Source: Macrostomum hystrix
Taxonomy: Eukaryota; Platyhelminthes; Macrostomidae
Direction: 5' to 3'
Assembly (NCBI GenBank): GCA_950097015.1
Contig: CATNEN010000010.1
Location: forward strand, 3,240,501 to 3,304,500
Length of the DNA: 64,000 nt
Part shown: piece after piece, positions 1-10,615 of the stretch
Numbering within the stretch: the stretch's first letter is position 1
How the letters are laid out: each line of letters opens with the position of its first letter
Program-made: the position numbers and the translations under genes
Notes under the pieces: model-generated
What the model was told of the DNA's origin: nothing
Database searches by the model: none
The model's input: only the letters and a program-made list of their open reading frames with translations

Positions 1-159
1 ACTGTCAGTAGAAATATTCACGTCAGAATTTTTTACGGTATTGGCTTTACTGAAACATCTTTTTCACAATATATTTACATAAGGATGTTAGGTAAGGCTG
101 TTATCATTAATCATAGTGAATATTTCACAAAGCATAGCATAGTCAAACAAAAGTGCACA

Positions 160-292
160 ATCATAATGCAGTTATTAGTCAATCATAATGGAGTTATTGG
201 TCAATCATAATGCAGCTATTAGTCAATCATAATGCAGCTATTAGTCAATCATAATGCAGTTATTAGTCAATCATAATGTAGTTATTAGTCAG
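160..292. repeat. 22-bp tandem repeat, about 6 copies
   Basis: The unit is close to CATAATGCAGTTATTAGTCAAT, with single-base variants such as gcagct or ggagtt. It is AT-rich and has no coding frame. The flanking 1-160 is AT-rich sequence in which I see no gene. Confidence 0.85.
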
Positions 293-344
293 CTGTCTTC
301 GCCATGCCGTGGCCCGCAGAGCTGAAATAGCGAAATACTTTTTC

Positions 345-1180
345 TCCCCTTCGGGGGCAAAAATACTTTTAATTCGTCTAGTATATACTTTTTAGCAGCT
401 GAATTTACAGCTTTTTAAAGCTACAATGAACCCCCAGTTGACAATGATCCCCCCGTTGCTGATAATCTCCCAGTTGATGATGATCCCCAGTTGACAATGA
501 TCCCCAGTTGACAATGATCCCCCAGTTGACAATGATCCCCCAGTTGACAATGATCCCCCAGTTGACAATGATCCCCCAGTTGACAATGAACCCCCAGTTG
601 ACAATGATCCCACAGTTGACAATGAACCCCCAGTTGACAATGATCCCCCAGTTGATGATGATCCCCCAGTTGACAATGATCCCACAGTTGACAATGATCC
701 CCAGTTGACAATGATCCCCCAGTTGACAAAGATCCTCCAGTTAACAATGATCCCCCAGTTGATGATGACTCCCCATTGATGATGATCCCCAGTTAACAAT
801 GTTCCTCCAGTTGACAATGTTCCCCCAGTTGACAATGATCCCCCAGTTGATGATGATCACCCAGTTGACAATGAACCCCCAGTTGACAACGATCCACCAG
901 TTGACAATGATCCCCCAGTTGACAATGATCCCACAGTTGACAATGATCCCCCAGTTGACAAAGATCCCCGAGTTGATGATAATCCCCCAGTTGATGATGA
1001 TCCCCCAGTTGACAATGATCCCAAGTTGACCATGATCCCCCATTTGATGATGATTCCCCAGTTGACAATTATCCCCCAGTTTACCATGATCCCCCAGTTG
1101 ACGATTATCCCCCAGTTTACCATGATCCCCATTTTGATGATGACTCCCCAGTTGACGTTGATTTTTCAAACGCTGGGTTA
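345..1180. repeat. 18-bp minisatellite, copy 1, with conserved flanks
   Basis: The unit is CCCCCAGTTGACAATGAT, roughly 40 copies, with GATGAT and AACAAT variants. A non-repeated leader of about 80 bp (from the ccccttcgggg motif at 347 to the first unit near 424) precedes it. The same leader precedes the second array at 2527. Because 18 is a multiple of three, the array stays open in several frames on both strands, with no codon preference, so I treat it as noncoding. Confidence 0.9.
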
Positions 1181-1778
1181 GCCAAGATTCAAACTCAGAT
1201 TTCGCCATGTTTTAAACCCTGGTGGGCTATGATTCAAACTCTCGTTTTGCCATGATTCAGACTCTGGTTGACTATGATTCAAACTCTGGTTGGCTATGAT
1301 TCAAACTCTGGTTTTGCCATGATTCAAGCTCTGGTTTAGCCATGATTCAAGCTCTGGTTTAGCCATGATTCAAACTCTGCTTTAGCCATGATTCAAGCTC
1401 TGGTTTAGCCATGATTCAAGCTCTGGTTTAGCCATGATTCAAACGCTGGGTTAGCCCTGATTGAAACTCTGGTTTAGCAATTTCAAACTCTGGTTTTGCC
1501 ATGATTCTAACTCTGGTTTAGCCGTGATTCAAACTCTGGTTGGCTATTATTCAAACTCTGGTTTTAAGCCATGATTCAAACGCTGGTTTAGCCATGATTC
1601 AAACTCTGGTTTAGCCATGATTTAAGCTCTGGTTTAGCCATGATTCAAACTCTGGTTTAGCCATGATTCAAGCTCTGGTTTAGCCATGATTCAAGCTCTG
1701 GTTTTGCCATGATTCAAGCTCTGGTTTAGCCATGATTCAAACTCTGGTTTAGCCATGATTCAAACTCTGGTTTTGCTA
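1170..1778. repeat. 23-bp minisatellite
   Basis: The unit is GATTCAAACTCTGGTTTAGCCAT, about 26 copies, with frequent point variants and a few length changes. It abuts the 18-bp array without a spacer; the junction unit carries the aaacgctgggttagcc variant. That same variant unit is the last part of the second 18-bp block at 3175-3190. Confidence 0.9.
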
Positions 1779-1779
1779 T

Positions 1780-2526
1780 GCAGAAGTGAATTAAAAGTTT
1801 TCCCTTTATTTTCAAAATAAAATTTAAAAAATTGCTTTGCATCTATCACTACTGACTGACAATTCGTTTAAAATATTTTACGCAGTGCAGAGTCGAACCA
1901 AGGACACTTCGCCTAGCCTAGCCTAACCTATTCCTAGAGCCTGAACATTGGCAACTCCGACTTGGATTGGATTGCAAAAGGTAGCCTTATAAAATGAATT
2001 CTCAAAGTTCTGGCTTTGTACAAATAGAGTACACTTAGGTTCTGTCCAGATCGTGCAGGCTTCTAACTCAGTCAGCTAGGGGGTGTTGCGCAAGTTGCGA
2101 TGCAATTCCAATTCAGCGGCAGTCAGTTAAATTCTGACATGGGTGAGAAAAGCTGTGATGTAATCTATTTATATATTCGCACTGACTGTCTCGCCAGTGG
2201 GGTTGACACAGTGAAATTATTATCAGTGTACTCACTTTTAACAAAACTGGTCCTGATGCAATCATTTAAATTGGCAGTGGTATGCACGTTGACAAAACTG
2301 GCTCTGATGTAATGCATTAAAAATCCTATCTAAAACAGTTTTTCGAATATTTAATCCCCTTGGCAATGGAATTAAGCTTAATAAAAATACGTGTATATGT
2401 GTCCCCATATTTGGCATCTTTTAGTGAAGAAATGGTGAAAATCGGTTGAGCCGTTCGGGATAAAATCAATTACAACCAAGTAACAAACCATTTCATTTTT
2501 AGTATATTAGACTAGCAAGTTTTGCC
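1780..2526. other. spacer between the two 18-bp arrays
   Basis: AT-rich unique sequence with no supported gene. A 70-codon open frame at 2100-2312 has no recognisable motif. Positions 2436-2462 hold GAAAATCGGTTGAGCCGTTC, resembling a short motif often seen at the ends of degraded transposons, but no element boundary can be drawn. Confidence 0.5.
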
Positions 2527-3192
2527 CCCCTTCGGGGAGCAGAAATACTTTTAATTCGTCTAGTATATACTTTTTAGCAGCTGAATTTACAGCTTTTTAA
2601 AGCTACAATGAACCCCCAGTTGACAATGAACCCCCAGTTGACAATGATCCCCCAGTTGACAATGATCCCCCAGTTGACAATGAACCCCCAGTTGACAACG
2701 ATCCCCCAGTTGACAATGATCCCCCAGTTGACAATGATCCCACAGTTGACAATGATCCCCCAGTTGACAAAGATCCCCCAGTTCACAATGATCCCCCAGT
2801 TGACAATGATCCCCCAGTTGATGATGATCCCACAGTTGATGATGATCCCCAGTTGACAATCATCCCCCAGTTGACAATTATCCCCCAGTTCACAATGATC
2901 CCCCAGTTGATGATGATCCCCCAGTTGATGATGATCCCCAGTTGATGATGATCACCCAGTTGACAATGATCCCCAAGTTGACCATGATCCCCCATTTGAT
3001 GATGATTCCTCAGTTGACAATTATCCCCCAGTTGACCATTTACCCCCTAGTTGACAATGATCCCCCAGTTCACAACGATCCCCCAGTTGACAAAGATCCT
3101 CCAGTTGACGATTATCCCCCAGTTCACCTTGATCCCCATTTTGATGATGACTCCCCAGTTGAAGTTGATTTTTCAAACGCTGGGTTAGCCAA
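2527..3192. repeat. 18-bp minisatellite, copy 2, with the same flanks
   Basis: The leader at 2527-2607 matches 345-430 nearly base for base. About 30 units of CCCCCAGTTGACAATGAT follow, and then the same exit sequence (gttgatttttcaaacgctgggttagccaagatt) as copy 1. The block therefore duplicated as a whole. In this copy the 23-bp array that should follow is replaced by retroelement sequence. Confidence 0.88.
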
Positions 3193-3846
3193 GATTTACT
3201 CCCAGACGAGCGGACAGCTTCGATCATAGGGACACTCGTGCAAGTCTTCCGAGAGCGGGGCCCACCCTGGCAGCTGCTTCTGGACAACTCGGCGACCTTC
3301 CGCTCTGCCGAGGTGCGTGCATTCTGCGAAGCATGGGGAGTGCAACTCCTCTTCCGCTGCGCTCACCGGCCGTCGGCCAACGGGATAGTCGAGCGAAATC
3401 ATCGGACGATCAAGCGGATGGCATCCAGAACCGGCAAGGACGTGCTGGACATGGTATTCTGGTACAACATGGCTCCGAAGGATGGTACTCGGGAGTGCAG
3501 CGTGCCCAGCAGAATGCTCAGCACTTACGACTGGAAACCGCCCATGTTGGCTCTCCCCGAGGCCTCTGAGACACTGGAGTCAAACCCTGCCCTGCCGGTC
3601 GGAACGGAAGTGTTCGTCAAGCCGCCGGCAGTCAGGTGTACCGACGAGTGGCCAAGGGGGCGCGTGACAGGCCAGAGACAAGGGGCTACAGTGGAGGTCG
3701 ATGGGCTTCCCCGTCACATTGCTGACGTCCGGCCGGCCCCAGGCTCGCAACCACAGCCGCCTGGAGTAGAGCGAGCCGTTGAGCGGAACGGCGAACCCCG
3801 GCGGTCAAGTCGCGAGAGGTCGGCACCAGTCCGCTACGAAGCTTAA
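3193..3846 (+). pseudogene. retrotransposon integrase fragment (C-terminal part)
   Basis: The open frame reads from the minisatellite junction through a retroviral-type integrase core to a stop at 3844. Visible are the second catalytic Asp in LLLDN, then RPSANGIVERNHR with the catalytic Glu. There are 35 residues between them, the D35E spacing of rve-type integrases. The N-terminal zinc domain and first catalytic Asp are missing, so it cannot be active alone. The C-terminal tail is Pro/Arg-rich and ends in an RRSSRERSAPVRY motif common at the end of Gypsy/BEL polyproteins. The first Met-like codon at 3238 is a GTG; the true start lay upstream in the lost polyprotein. Confidence 0.8.
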
Positions 3847-3875
3847 TCTCTTTTGATCTTGAGATCAGGGAGAAA

Positions 3876-4196
3876 TGTTGTACTCGTACTTAAACTATCT
3901 TTGTTGTTAGTTGACCGATGCCGCTGCTTAAGCAGCCATAGACTGTTCTGACCGATGCCGCTGCTTAAGCAGCCATAGACTTTTCTGTACCCCACTTAAC
4001 AAGTGCGCGAGGCCCAGCCCCTCGCAAATATATTCACCTTCTTGCGTTCCCTTCTGCTTCTCGCTCTAGCGACTTAGTTACATCGTTATCGTTGTTTATC
4101 GTTGTTTATCGTTGATATTACGTCATATTAATCATCTCCGTGGATACGCGAATTCAAATCCATTTGAAAAATAATATCGCAAAGGAAACCTCAACA
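3876..4196 (+). repeat. 3' LTR of the Gypsy-like element
   Basis: Bounded by TGTTG (3876) and CAACA (ending 4196), a perfect 5-bp inverted terminus. Inside lies a 37-bp direct duplication (3913-3949 and 3950-3986). Each copy carries the perfect 14-bp palindrome GCTGCTTAAGCAGC. A TATA-like aaatatattc lies near 4026-4035. Confidence 0.75.
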
Positions 4197-6484
4197 TAGC
4201 CAGTGAGTTATTCATTCCTTAACAACCCCTGGAAAATTTTCTTATTATATAATTGTTTCCGATTGTTTAATTGTTTCCCATTTTTTCAAAATGATTTCCC
4301 AATGTTTTCGCATCAATTTGAAACATAAATTCTCACAAAACAGTTTAACGAACGATTCGAAAAGAATGCCGTTTCGTTTGCATTCAGCTGTTAAATAACT
4401 AATTACAAAAACTTGCCGTTATACTAGATACTATATTTCGTATTTATAGTCTCATTTTAATTTTTAATTTCATCTGCCAACACCTAGCGACTTTATACCA
4501 TCTATCTAATTATTATAACTAACATAATTGTGAAATCTAAGTGCCATTAATAATAACAAAACATAACTAACATATTAGATTGTATCGACTAACAGATGAG
4601 CAGATACAATTAACTTACCGTTTATTATTTGAACGTTGTTGACTTTGGTTAAATATTGTGAGGACAGCTCGATCTAGCAGTTGCCCGTGGGCTGTGTTTG
4701 GAAGCCTTGCTTAGATCTTTGACTGAGCTGAATCGAGTGACCTGGGTCAATGCAGAGATGCAGAGAGGGTTATCATAATTGAGGATTAACCTAAGCCAAT
4801 TGAGTTTTCAACACTATTTCCCGTTCGTTCGCTGGGTAGCTAACTAAACACATTTCATGCAGATTTTTCATTAATACGCACTGCAGTCTGATTCTGAAAG
4901 TCGGATAAAAATTTATGTAAATTTTAGGAGCGAACAGCTAAGAAAGCTCGCCAATTATCTGCCAAAATGGTTCAAAGAGGGAACAGATGCCAGAAATCAT
5001 GACCGAGCAAACAAAAATAGGCTGGCTCCTGCTAGCACTGCACGATTTTTACTCCTATCTCACTGCTAAGGGCGGCCTTGAACGGTTCGTAAGTAAGCAA
5101 ATAGCTCTAAGGAAGCACTGCTTGTTTCCTTTTAATTCTAGAGAGCAAATCGCGACCGATCGATGTTGGCCCTCACGCCCAACCCGTTCAAATATAAGCC
5201 AATAGGAAAAGATAGAGGTTTGAACAGGAGAGGAGGGGTGAGGATTAAAAGAGGGGTGAGTTGTAGGCTAGACTGGATAGTGTATTTTAAACCCCCCCAG
5301 TTTTTATGGATCGATAAAGTTCTGCTCTACCCCGACCCAGACCCAACCCCCTCCAGACTGATGGGCGTATTTTGGGGTCTTTGGAGGTTCACGCTAGGCT
5401 GTGGCTCATGCTATGGCCGAGTGTGCACTTTGCAGTGAGAAAATTACTGTCGTAAACAAGCTTGAATAGGCATCGTGAAAGTTAAAATTCATTCTTTGCA
5501 GCCAGTGCACTGCACGGGCTATATTTACGAGCCCGTACTCGTATTTATTTTCGGCGTTTCCCAGATCACAGTCATAGTCACAATCGCAATCAAAACTTTA
5601 AAAGCTCTTGATTTCCAGAGCTGGCTTGAATGTATACATTTCGCTTTAGATTTCGAAATACATATTTTATGGAATTTACTTTATCAACTTGGCAGACACT
5701 TCATCGGCGCTGTTTTTTTACATTTTGTTACCTTCGTAAGTGCTGAATTCCGAAAGTACAACCACGTTTCACAGTTCTAGGACTGTGAGGTGACTGAGAG
5801 ATGATGATTCAAATGCACTATAATTCGATTCACTTTCAAGTTTTCATTCAGATTTAAATATACTTTTCTGCTGCTTTAAAACCGGCGCTTTACACTAATT
5901 ATTGACCAATCACCTCACCACGCTCTCGTGCTCGGTCGAGTACTTTATCAGTCCTTATATTTAGAAACTGGAGAGAAAACTACCCGGTTTCAGAATCCCA
6001 TCTTCCGGACCACTTATTCTTATTGGCTGTTCTACACACACTGGGTAGAATTGGGCAGTTACAGTTCGGCAGGTCTTCTTAAAGAAAAAACTCAATTTCG
6101 CTGAACTATGTTCTAAGGAAATAAATTAGATTAGAAAGCTGAATAAATTGTCGAATTGAAGCTGTTGTGTCTGCCTGTTTTAGCTATTGAGTGGCCCATA
6201 TCGTCCATCCACAGTGTTGCTGTTTGCAATTGCATGCCTTCACTCATTCGCTGTGCTTGACCGAAAAACACATTTTCTTATGAAAAACATTTGCGTCACT
6301 CTACTTAAAGTTTCAGTAGTAATCTGTAATATATAACGAAAAAAACAAAACCAAAACCTTGCAAATTCTGCAATTAGCTCAACTGGTTTTACGACTTGCA
6401 GTTATGGCAATGCACACAATGATTGCAACCGAAGTTGTTCCAAAGTTGTCCTTGAATACACATTGTATTGCTATGCTAAAAGTA
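4197..6484. other. AT-rich intergenic region, no gene seen
   Basis: Open frames of 72 to 101 codons at 4987-5780 show no recognisable domain, signal peptide or coding bias. The stretch 4255-4310 has imperfect copies of attgtttccc. Nothing else can be supported here. Confidence 0.5.
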
Positions 6485-7965
6485 TACTCATCAACATTAA
6501 AAACCGCCACCCTAGAGCGAGGGGAACGGTTGATCTCAACTTACTGCCGCAAATTACGTAATGTGCACCTGACTGCAAGGAGAGCTACCGTGGGAGAGTG
6601 GGGTAGGTAAAGGGTTATCGCGAAGTTCAAAATGGATGATTTAGCACACTCAGTCAAAATGCAGCTAACGAGTAACCAGTATTACTCGTTATCTCCAAAA
6701 TGGTCCGCCACATGACCGATGGTGAACGATGGCGAGCCATAGGCATGCTTGAGGCCGGAATGTCCATCCGAGCAGTAGCCAGGCAATTCGGCAGATCACG
6801 TTCGACGATTCGCAGCCTTCTGCAGAAGTCCAGAGACACTGGCAGTGTCGCGCACGCAAGTCGTGGAGTCCAGCGCCGTCATCTGCGCAGCACAGCAAGG
6901 CTGATCGGCGACTGCTGCGAATTGTGAGGGGAAACCCCACCTTACCTGCCAGATTGCTTCGACTCATCTGGGGTGAAAGAAGCAGGCGCGGGAATATCTT
7001 GAGCGCCCAAACAATTCGACGGAGAAGTTGGGCGGCTGGGCTGCGCTGCCGGAAGATGCGCAAGCGACCCCGACTGACGCCTGCTCACTGCGCCACACGA
7101 GAGCTGTGGGCGATGCAGCGAATTCACTGGAGGCAGCAGCAATGGCGACGCGTCGTATTCACTGATGAGAGCCGCTTCCGCCTCTTTCAGGCAGACGGTC
7201 GCGTTCGTTTTTGGCGAGAGCCGCGGCAGGAAATGCTGCAACAGCACGTTCAAGCCACCGACGGACAGTCAGCCTCGGCGCATGTTTGGGCGAGGATCAC
7301 GTTGAACGCCAAGACGGAGCTTGTCTTTCTGGACTCAAATGTAACGGCAGGCGTCTACGCTAATTTACTGCAAATGCATCTTCTGCCTTTTGTCAATGCT
7401 GAATTTGGCGGGGTTCAGAACTGCATTCTCCAGGACAACAACGCCCCGCCGCACCGAGCTGCCGCTGTGGCTCAGCTGAAGGAGCAACTGAACTTGCGAA
7501 CTCTGAGGTGGCCATCGCGATCACCTGACATGAATCCCATTGAGCATGTCTGGGATTTCATGAAACGCACCATCCAGCGTCAAATGCCCCCGCCCCAGAA
7601 TCTTGCGGAGCTACGCCAGGCGATGACAATGCATGGCAGCAGCTACCTCAGAATTTCTTGCGGCGCCTAATTTTGGGAATGCCACGCCGAGTTTCCGCTC
7701 TGGTTGAGGTTCGTGGTTGCTACACGCGCTATTGACAGTTTTGTATGAGTTCTCACTAGCAACTTGTACTAGCAACATTTGTTATTTAATAACACACCCC
7801 AATTTGACTCTCGTTTCTCTGGTTACGGAGTCGGGGTGGGTGAGCAGAGTGCATTGCGTCATTCGCGGTTTTTCACCTCTCTCTCAGGTGCACATTGCGT
7901 CATTTGTGGTAGTGAGTTGAGATGAATCGTTTCCCTCGCTCTAGCGTGGCGGTTTTTGCTGAGTG
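6485..7965 (+). mobile_element. Tc1/mariner transposon with long inverted ends
   Basis: About 74 bp at the left end (6499-6572, AAAAACCGCCACCCTAGAGC onward) is repeated in inverse orientation at 7884-7957 with only scattered mismatches. Beyond that the ends can be aligned outward to TA dinucleotides at 6483-6484 and 7966-7967, the target duplication expected for this superfamily. A degraded transposase occupies 6700-7735. The left end carries a small insertion relative to the right end, so exact termini are approximate. Confidence 0.85.
6700..7735 (+). pseudogene. Tc1-like transposase, frameshifted
   Basis: The N-terminal part (6700-about 6870) reads as a helix-turn-helix DNA-binding domain with GMLEAGMSIRAVARQFG and STIRSLL. 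The reading then moves to frame 3 near 6870, where it continues as RRLLRIVRGNPTLPARLL and holds the DDE domain: VVFTDESRF, ILQDNNAPPH and SPDMNPIEHVWD. A second shift near 7630 moves the C-terminus to frame 2, ending at the TGA of 7733-7735. Two frame breaks make it a dead copy. Between the second Asp and the Glu I count 35 residues, one more than classical Tc1 (34), because of an extra Asn in DNNAPPH. Confidence 0.88.
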
Positions 7966-8195
7966 TAGTACAGACACAAACTGCAATGCTATCCTATTTA
8001 TCTGCTTGCATCTACCTCGTACAAGATTATAATAGATGACATTACTTGATTTATACAGTACTATCGCCGGTGATTGTTTTGCAGGGTAGCCGATTTGCAA
8101 AAGTCATTGCCGAAAAATCTAGCTCAGAATGATGATCAGGGGCGTATAGTTATACTCTTTGGGACAGTGACTGTGTCTCAGCGCCACCATGGTTT
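7966..8195. other. short unique spacer
   Basis: Unique sequence between the Tc1 copy and the next minisatellite. No gene or motif recognised. Confidence 0.4.
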
Positions 8196-8199
8196 GACA

Positions 8200-9492
8200 G
8201 GCAAAAGGGGCACTATTAAGGATTTGGGGTGCCATTATGGATTTGGGTGTGCTATTATGGATTCGGGGGCACTATTAAGGATTTGGGGGGCGATTATTGA
8301 TTTGGGGTGCTATTATTGATTTGGGGTGCTATTATTGATTTGGGGTGCTATTATTGATTTGGGGTGCTATTATGGATTCGGGGAAACTATTATGAATTTG
8401 GGTGCAATTAAGGATTTGGGGTGCTATTAAGGATTTGGGTGCTATTATGAATTTGGGTGCTATTAAGGATTTGGGGTGCTATTAAGGATTTGGGTGCTAT
8501 TATGAATTTGGGTGCTATTAAGGATTTGGGGGCGCTATTATGGATTTGGGGTGCTATTAAGGATTTGGGGTGCTACTATGGATTTGGGGTGCTATTATTG
8601 ATTTGGGGTGCTATTATTGATTTGGGGTGCTATTATTGATTTGGGGTGCTATTATTGATTTGGGGTGCTATTATGGATTTGGGTGCTATTAAGGATTTGG
8701 GTGTGCTATTATGGATTTGGGTGCTATTAAGGATTTGGGTGTGCTATTATGGATTTGGGTGCTATTAAGGATTTGGGTGCTATTAAGGATTTGGGTGTGC
8801 TATTATGGATTTGGGTGCTATTAAGCATTTGGGTGCTATTAAGGATTTGGGGTGCTATTAAGGATTTGGGTGTGCTATTATGGATTTGGGTGCTATTAAG
8901 GATTTGGGGGTGCTATTAAGGATTTGGGGGTGCTATTAAGGATTTGGGGGTGCTATTAAGGATTTGGGGGTGCTATTAAGGATTTGGGGGTGCTATTAAG
9001 GATTTGGGGTGCTACTATGGATTTGGGGTGCTATTATGGATTTGGGGGTGCTATTATTGATTTGGGGTGCTATTATTGATTTGGGGTGCTATTATTGATT
9101 TGGGGTGCTATTATGGATTTGGGTGCTATTATGGATTTGGGTGCTATTAAGGATTTGGGTGTGCTATTATGGATTTGGGTGCTATTAAGGATTTGGGTGC
9201 TATTAAGGATTTGGGTGTGCTATTATGGATTTGGGTGCTATTAAGCATTTGGGTGCTATTAAGGATTTGGGGGTGCTATTAAGGATTTGGGTGTGCTATT
9301 ATGGATTTGGGTGCTATTAAGGATTTGGGGGTGCTATTAAGGATTTGGGGGTGCTATTATGGATTTGGGTGCTATTTAGGATTTGGGGGTGCTATTATGG
9401 ATTTGGGTGCTATTAAGGATTTGGGGGTGCTGTTAAGGATTTGGGGGTGCTATTAAGGATTTGGGGGTGCTATTATGGATTTGGGGGTGTTG
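8200..9492. repeat. 19-21-bp G-rich minisatellite
   Basis: The unit is GGATTTGGGGTGCTATTAA, with the G-run varying from three to five and the tail alternating TTAA, TTATG and TTATTG, over about 1.3 kb. Blocks of variants recur (for example 8690-8900 resembles 9130-9310), indicating duplication of multi-unit blocks. Variable unit length prevents any long frame. Confidence 0.92.
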
Positions 9493-9985
9493 ATTTATGA
9501 TGTATCAACAATACTGCTAGCATCTTATTTTCTCGGTGCAACTTAGTTTAAAGCAGTCAAGTGTAATCTCTAATTTACCGCTCGTATCTTATGCCGAAGC
9601 ACTGAAAGACTATAGTTATCTCATTACAAATGTTTCACAGATTTGCTTTATAAGCATTGGCCGGTTTGCCTTGACTGATTAAAAAAACATGTCGTGAATG
9701 CAATTTACCAACCATAGGTCGAAGATATTGAAGCACTGCTTAGCCCGCAACACAATCCTTTCTCTACTTCTCACGCATTCTATCCCAACCACAGTTCCGA
9801 CAAGCGATTCAGCCCATCAGTGTGTCTTACCCATCCGCGTCGCCTACAATTGGTTCCGATTCGATAGGCGCGAGCGACACTTAGGTATCTTTATGAAAAA
9901 GAAAAGACGTGCCTGCTTGCAGCTGCGACATAAATTCAAAATATTCTGATTCAAATTTACTATCTCTAATATTGTCAACTGCTGC
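9493..9985. other. intergenic, no gene seen
   Basis: Unique AT-rich sequence. The 83-codon open frame at 9698-9949 has no recognisable feature. It may be promoter or 5' sequence of the Scratch-like gene downstream, but no TATA or initiator is convincing. Confidence 0.35.
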
Positions 9986-9987
9986 AG

Positions 9988-10073
9988 AATGGAAGACGCC
10001 GCAGTGGAATCTCTGCACTGCCGACTGAGAGGCGCACCTCTGTTGATCTCTCATCTATTGGGGCCTGGATTTC
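9988..10073 (+). CDS. candidate first coding exon of the Scratch-like gene
   Basis: An acceptor-like tract (attgtcaactgctgcag, ending 9987) is followed immediately by an ATG at 9989. The frame opens MEDAAVESLHCRLRGAPLL and ends at a strong donor (TTC|GTGAGT, intron from 10074). It ends in phase 1. Joined to the acceptor at 11913 (gattttgcag) it enters the exact frame of the zinc-finger exon. The acceptor directly upstream of the start could be a trans-splice site, which flatworms use; that is inference. No SNAG motif is present, which a Scratch N-terminus would normally carry, so linkage is uncertain. Confidence 0.3.
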
Positions 10074-10164
10074 GTGAGTATTTTCCCATTTCAAATTAGA
10101 TTTTGTACGGGTCTGGCGCACTTGACTTAAACTTCAACAATCTATTGAACTTCATGCCCGACCA

Positions 10165-10615
10165 GTCAGATTGGATGTGGCAAGACGATTAAGCGAGGGT
10201 GGATTAAATTTACGTAAGATCTGATGAATTAAAGGTAGTATATATATTAGCTAAATAAGTGTATAATAGGAACTGATGGATTAAACTTCGGTCTGGTGAA
10301 ACTTTTCTTTGGGTCTGATGGATTAAATGTAGGATCAGATTAAGTAGGAGTACATAAGTGTATAGGAGCTAATGGATTAAACGTCGGTCTGGTGGACTAA
10401 ATTTGGGTCTGATAGATTAATTTTAGGGTCTGAGGAATTAAATTTGAAATCTAATGAATTAAATTTAGCATCTGATGTTATTGTCGAAAACAGTAGTTTA
10501 TATATGATTTGATGAAATAAACTTAAGGTCTGATGGATTTAGTTTGGGATCTGATTTAGTACATAAGATAGGACTATGTTGAGGATCAGTGGATTAAATT
10601 TAGGATCTAACAGAT
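10165..10615. repeat. degenerate ~21-bp repeat
   Basis: Old, diverged units of the form GGTCTGATGGATTAAATTTAG, interspersed with unrelated bases. It lies inside the proposed first intron of the Scratch-like gene. Confidence 0.75.

Larger units (their letters stand above)
3193..4196 (+). mobile_element. 5'-truncated LTR retrotransposon, Gypsy-like
   Basis: An integrase fragment is followed directly by a purine-rich tract (agatcagggagaaa, 3862-3875) and a 321-bp 3' LTR that begins TGTTG and ends CAACA. Gag, protease, reverse transcriptase and the 5' LTR are absent. The left end runs straight into the 18/23-bp minisatellite. The integrase-LTR order and terminal dinucleotides fit Ty3/Gypsy-type elements. 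The TAGCC just after the LTR also occurs in the 23-bp repeat unit, so insertion into that array is possible but unproven. Confidence 0.75.

Noticed and set aside
1170-1778. CRISPR-like array
   Set aside because: The units are head-to-tail without unique spacers and the genome is eukaryotic. The other arrays fail for the same reason.
1875-1960. tRNA-like B box (ggttcgactctgc on the minus strand) suggesting a SINE
   Set aside because: No matching A box, body or tail, and no target duplication could be found.
2390-2520. Degraded transposon end
   Set aside because: Only a short motif (aaatcggttgagccgttcggga) is present; no inverted end, coding part or boundary.
5475-5780. 101-codon possible membrane protein
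   Set aside because: AT-rich, no homology recognised, no upstream promoter or splice sites; hydrophobicity follows from T-rich codons.
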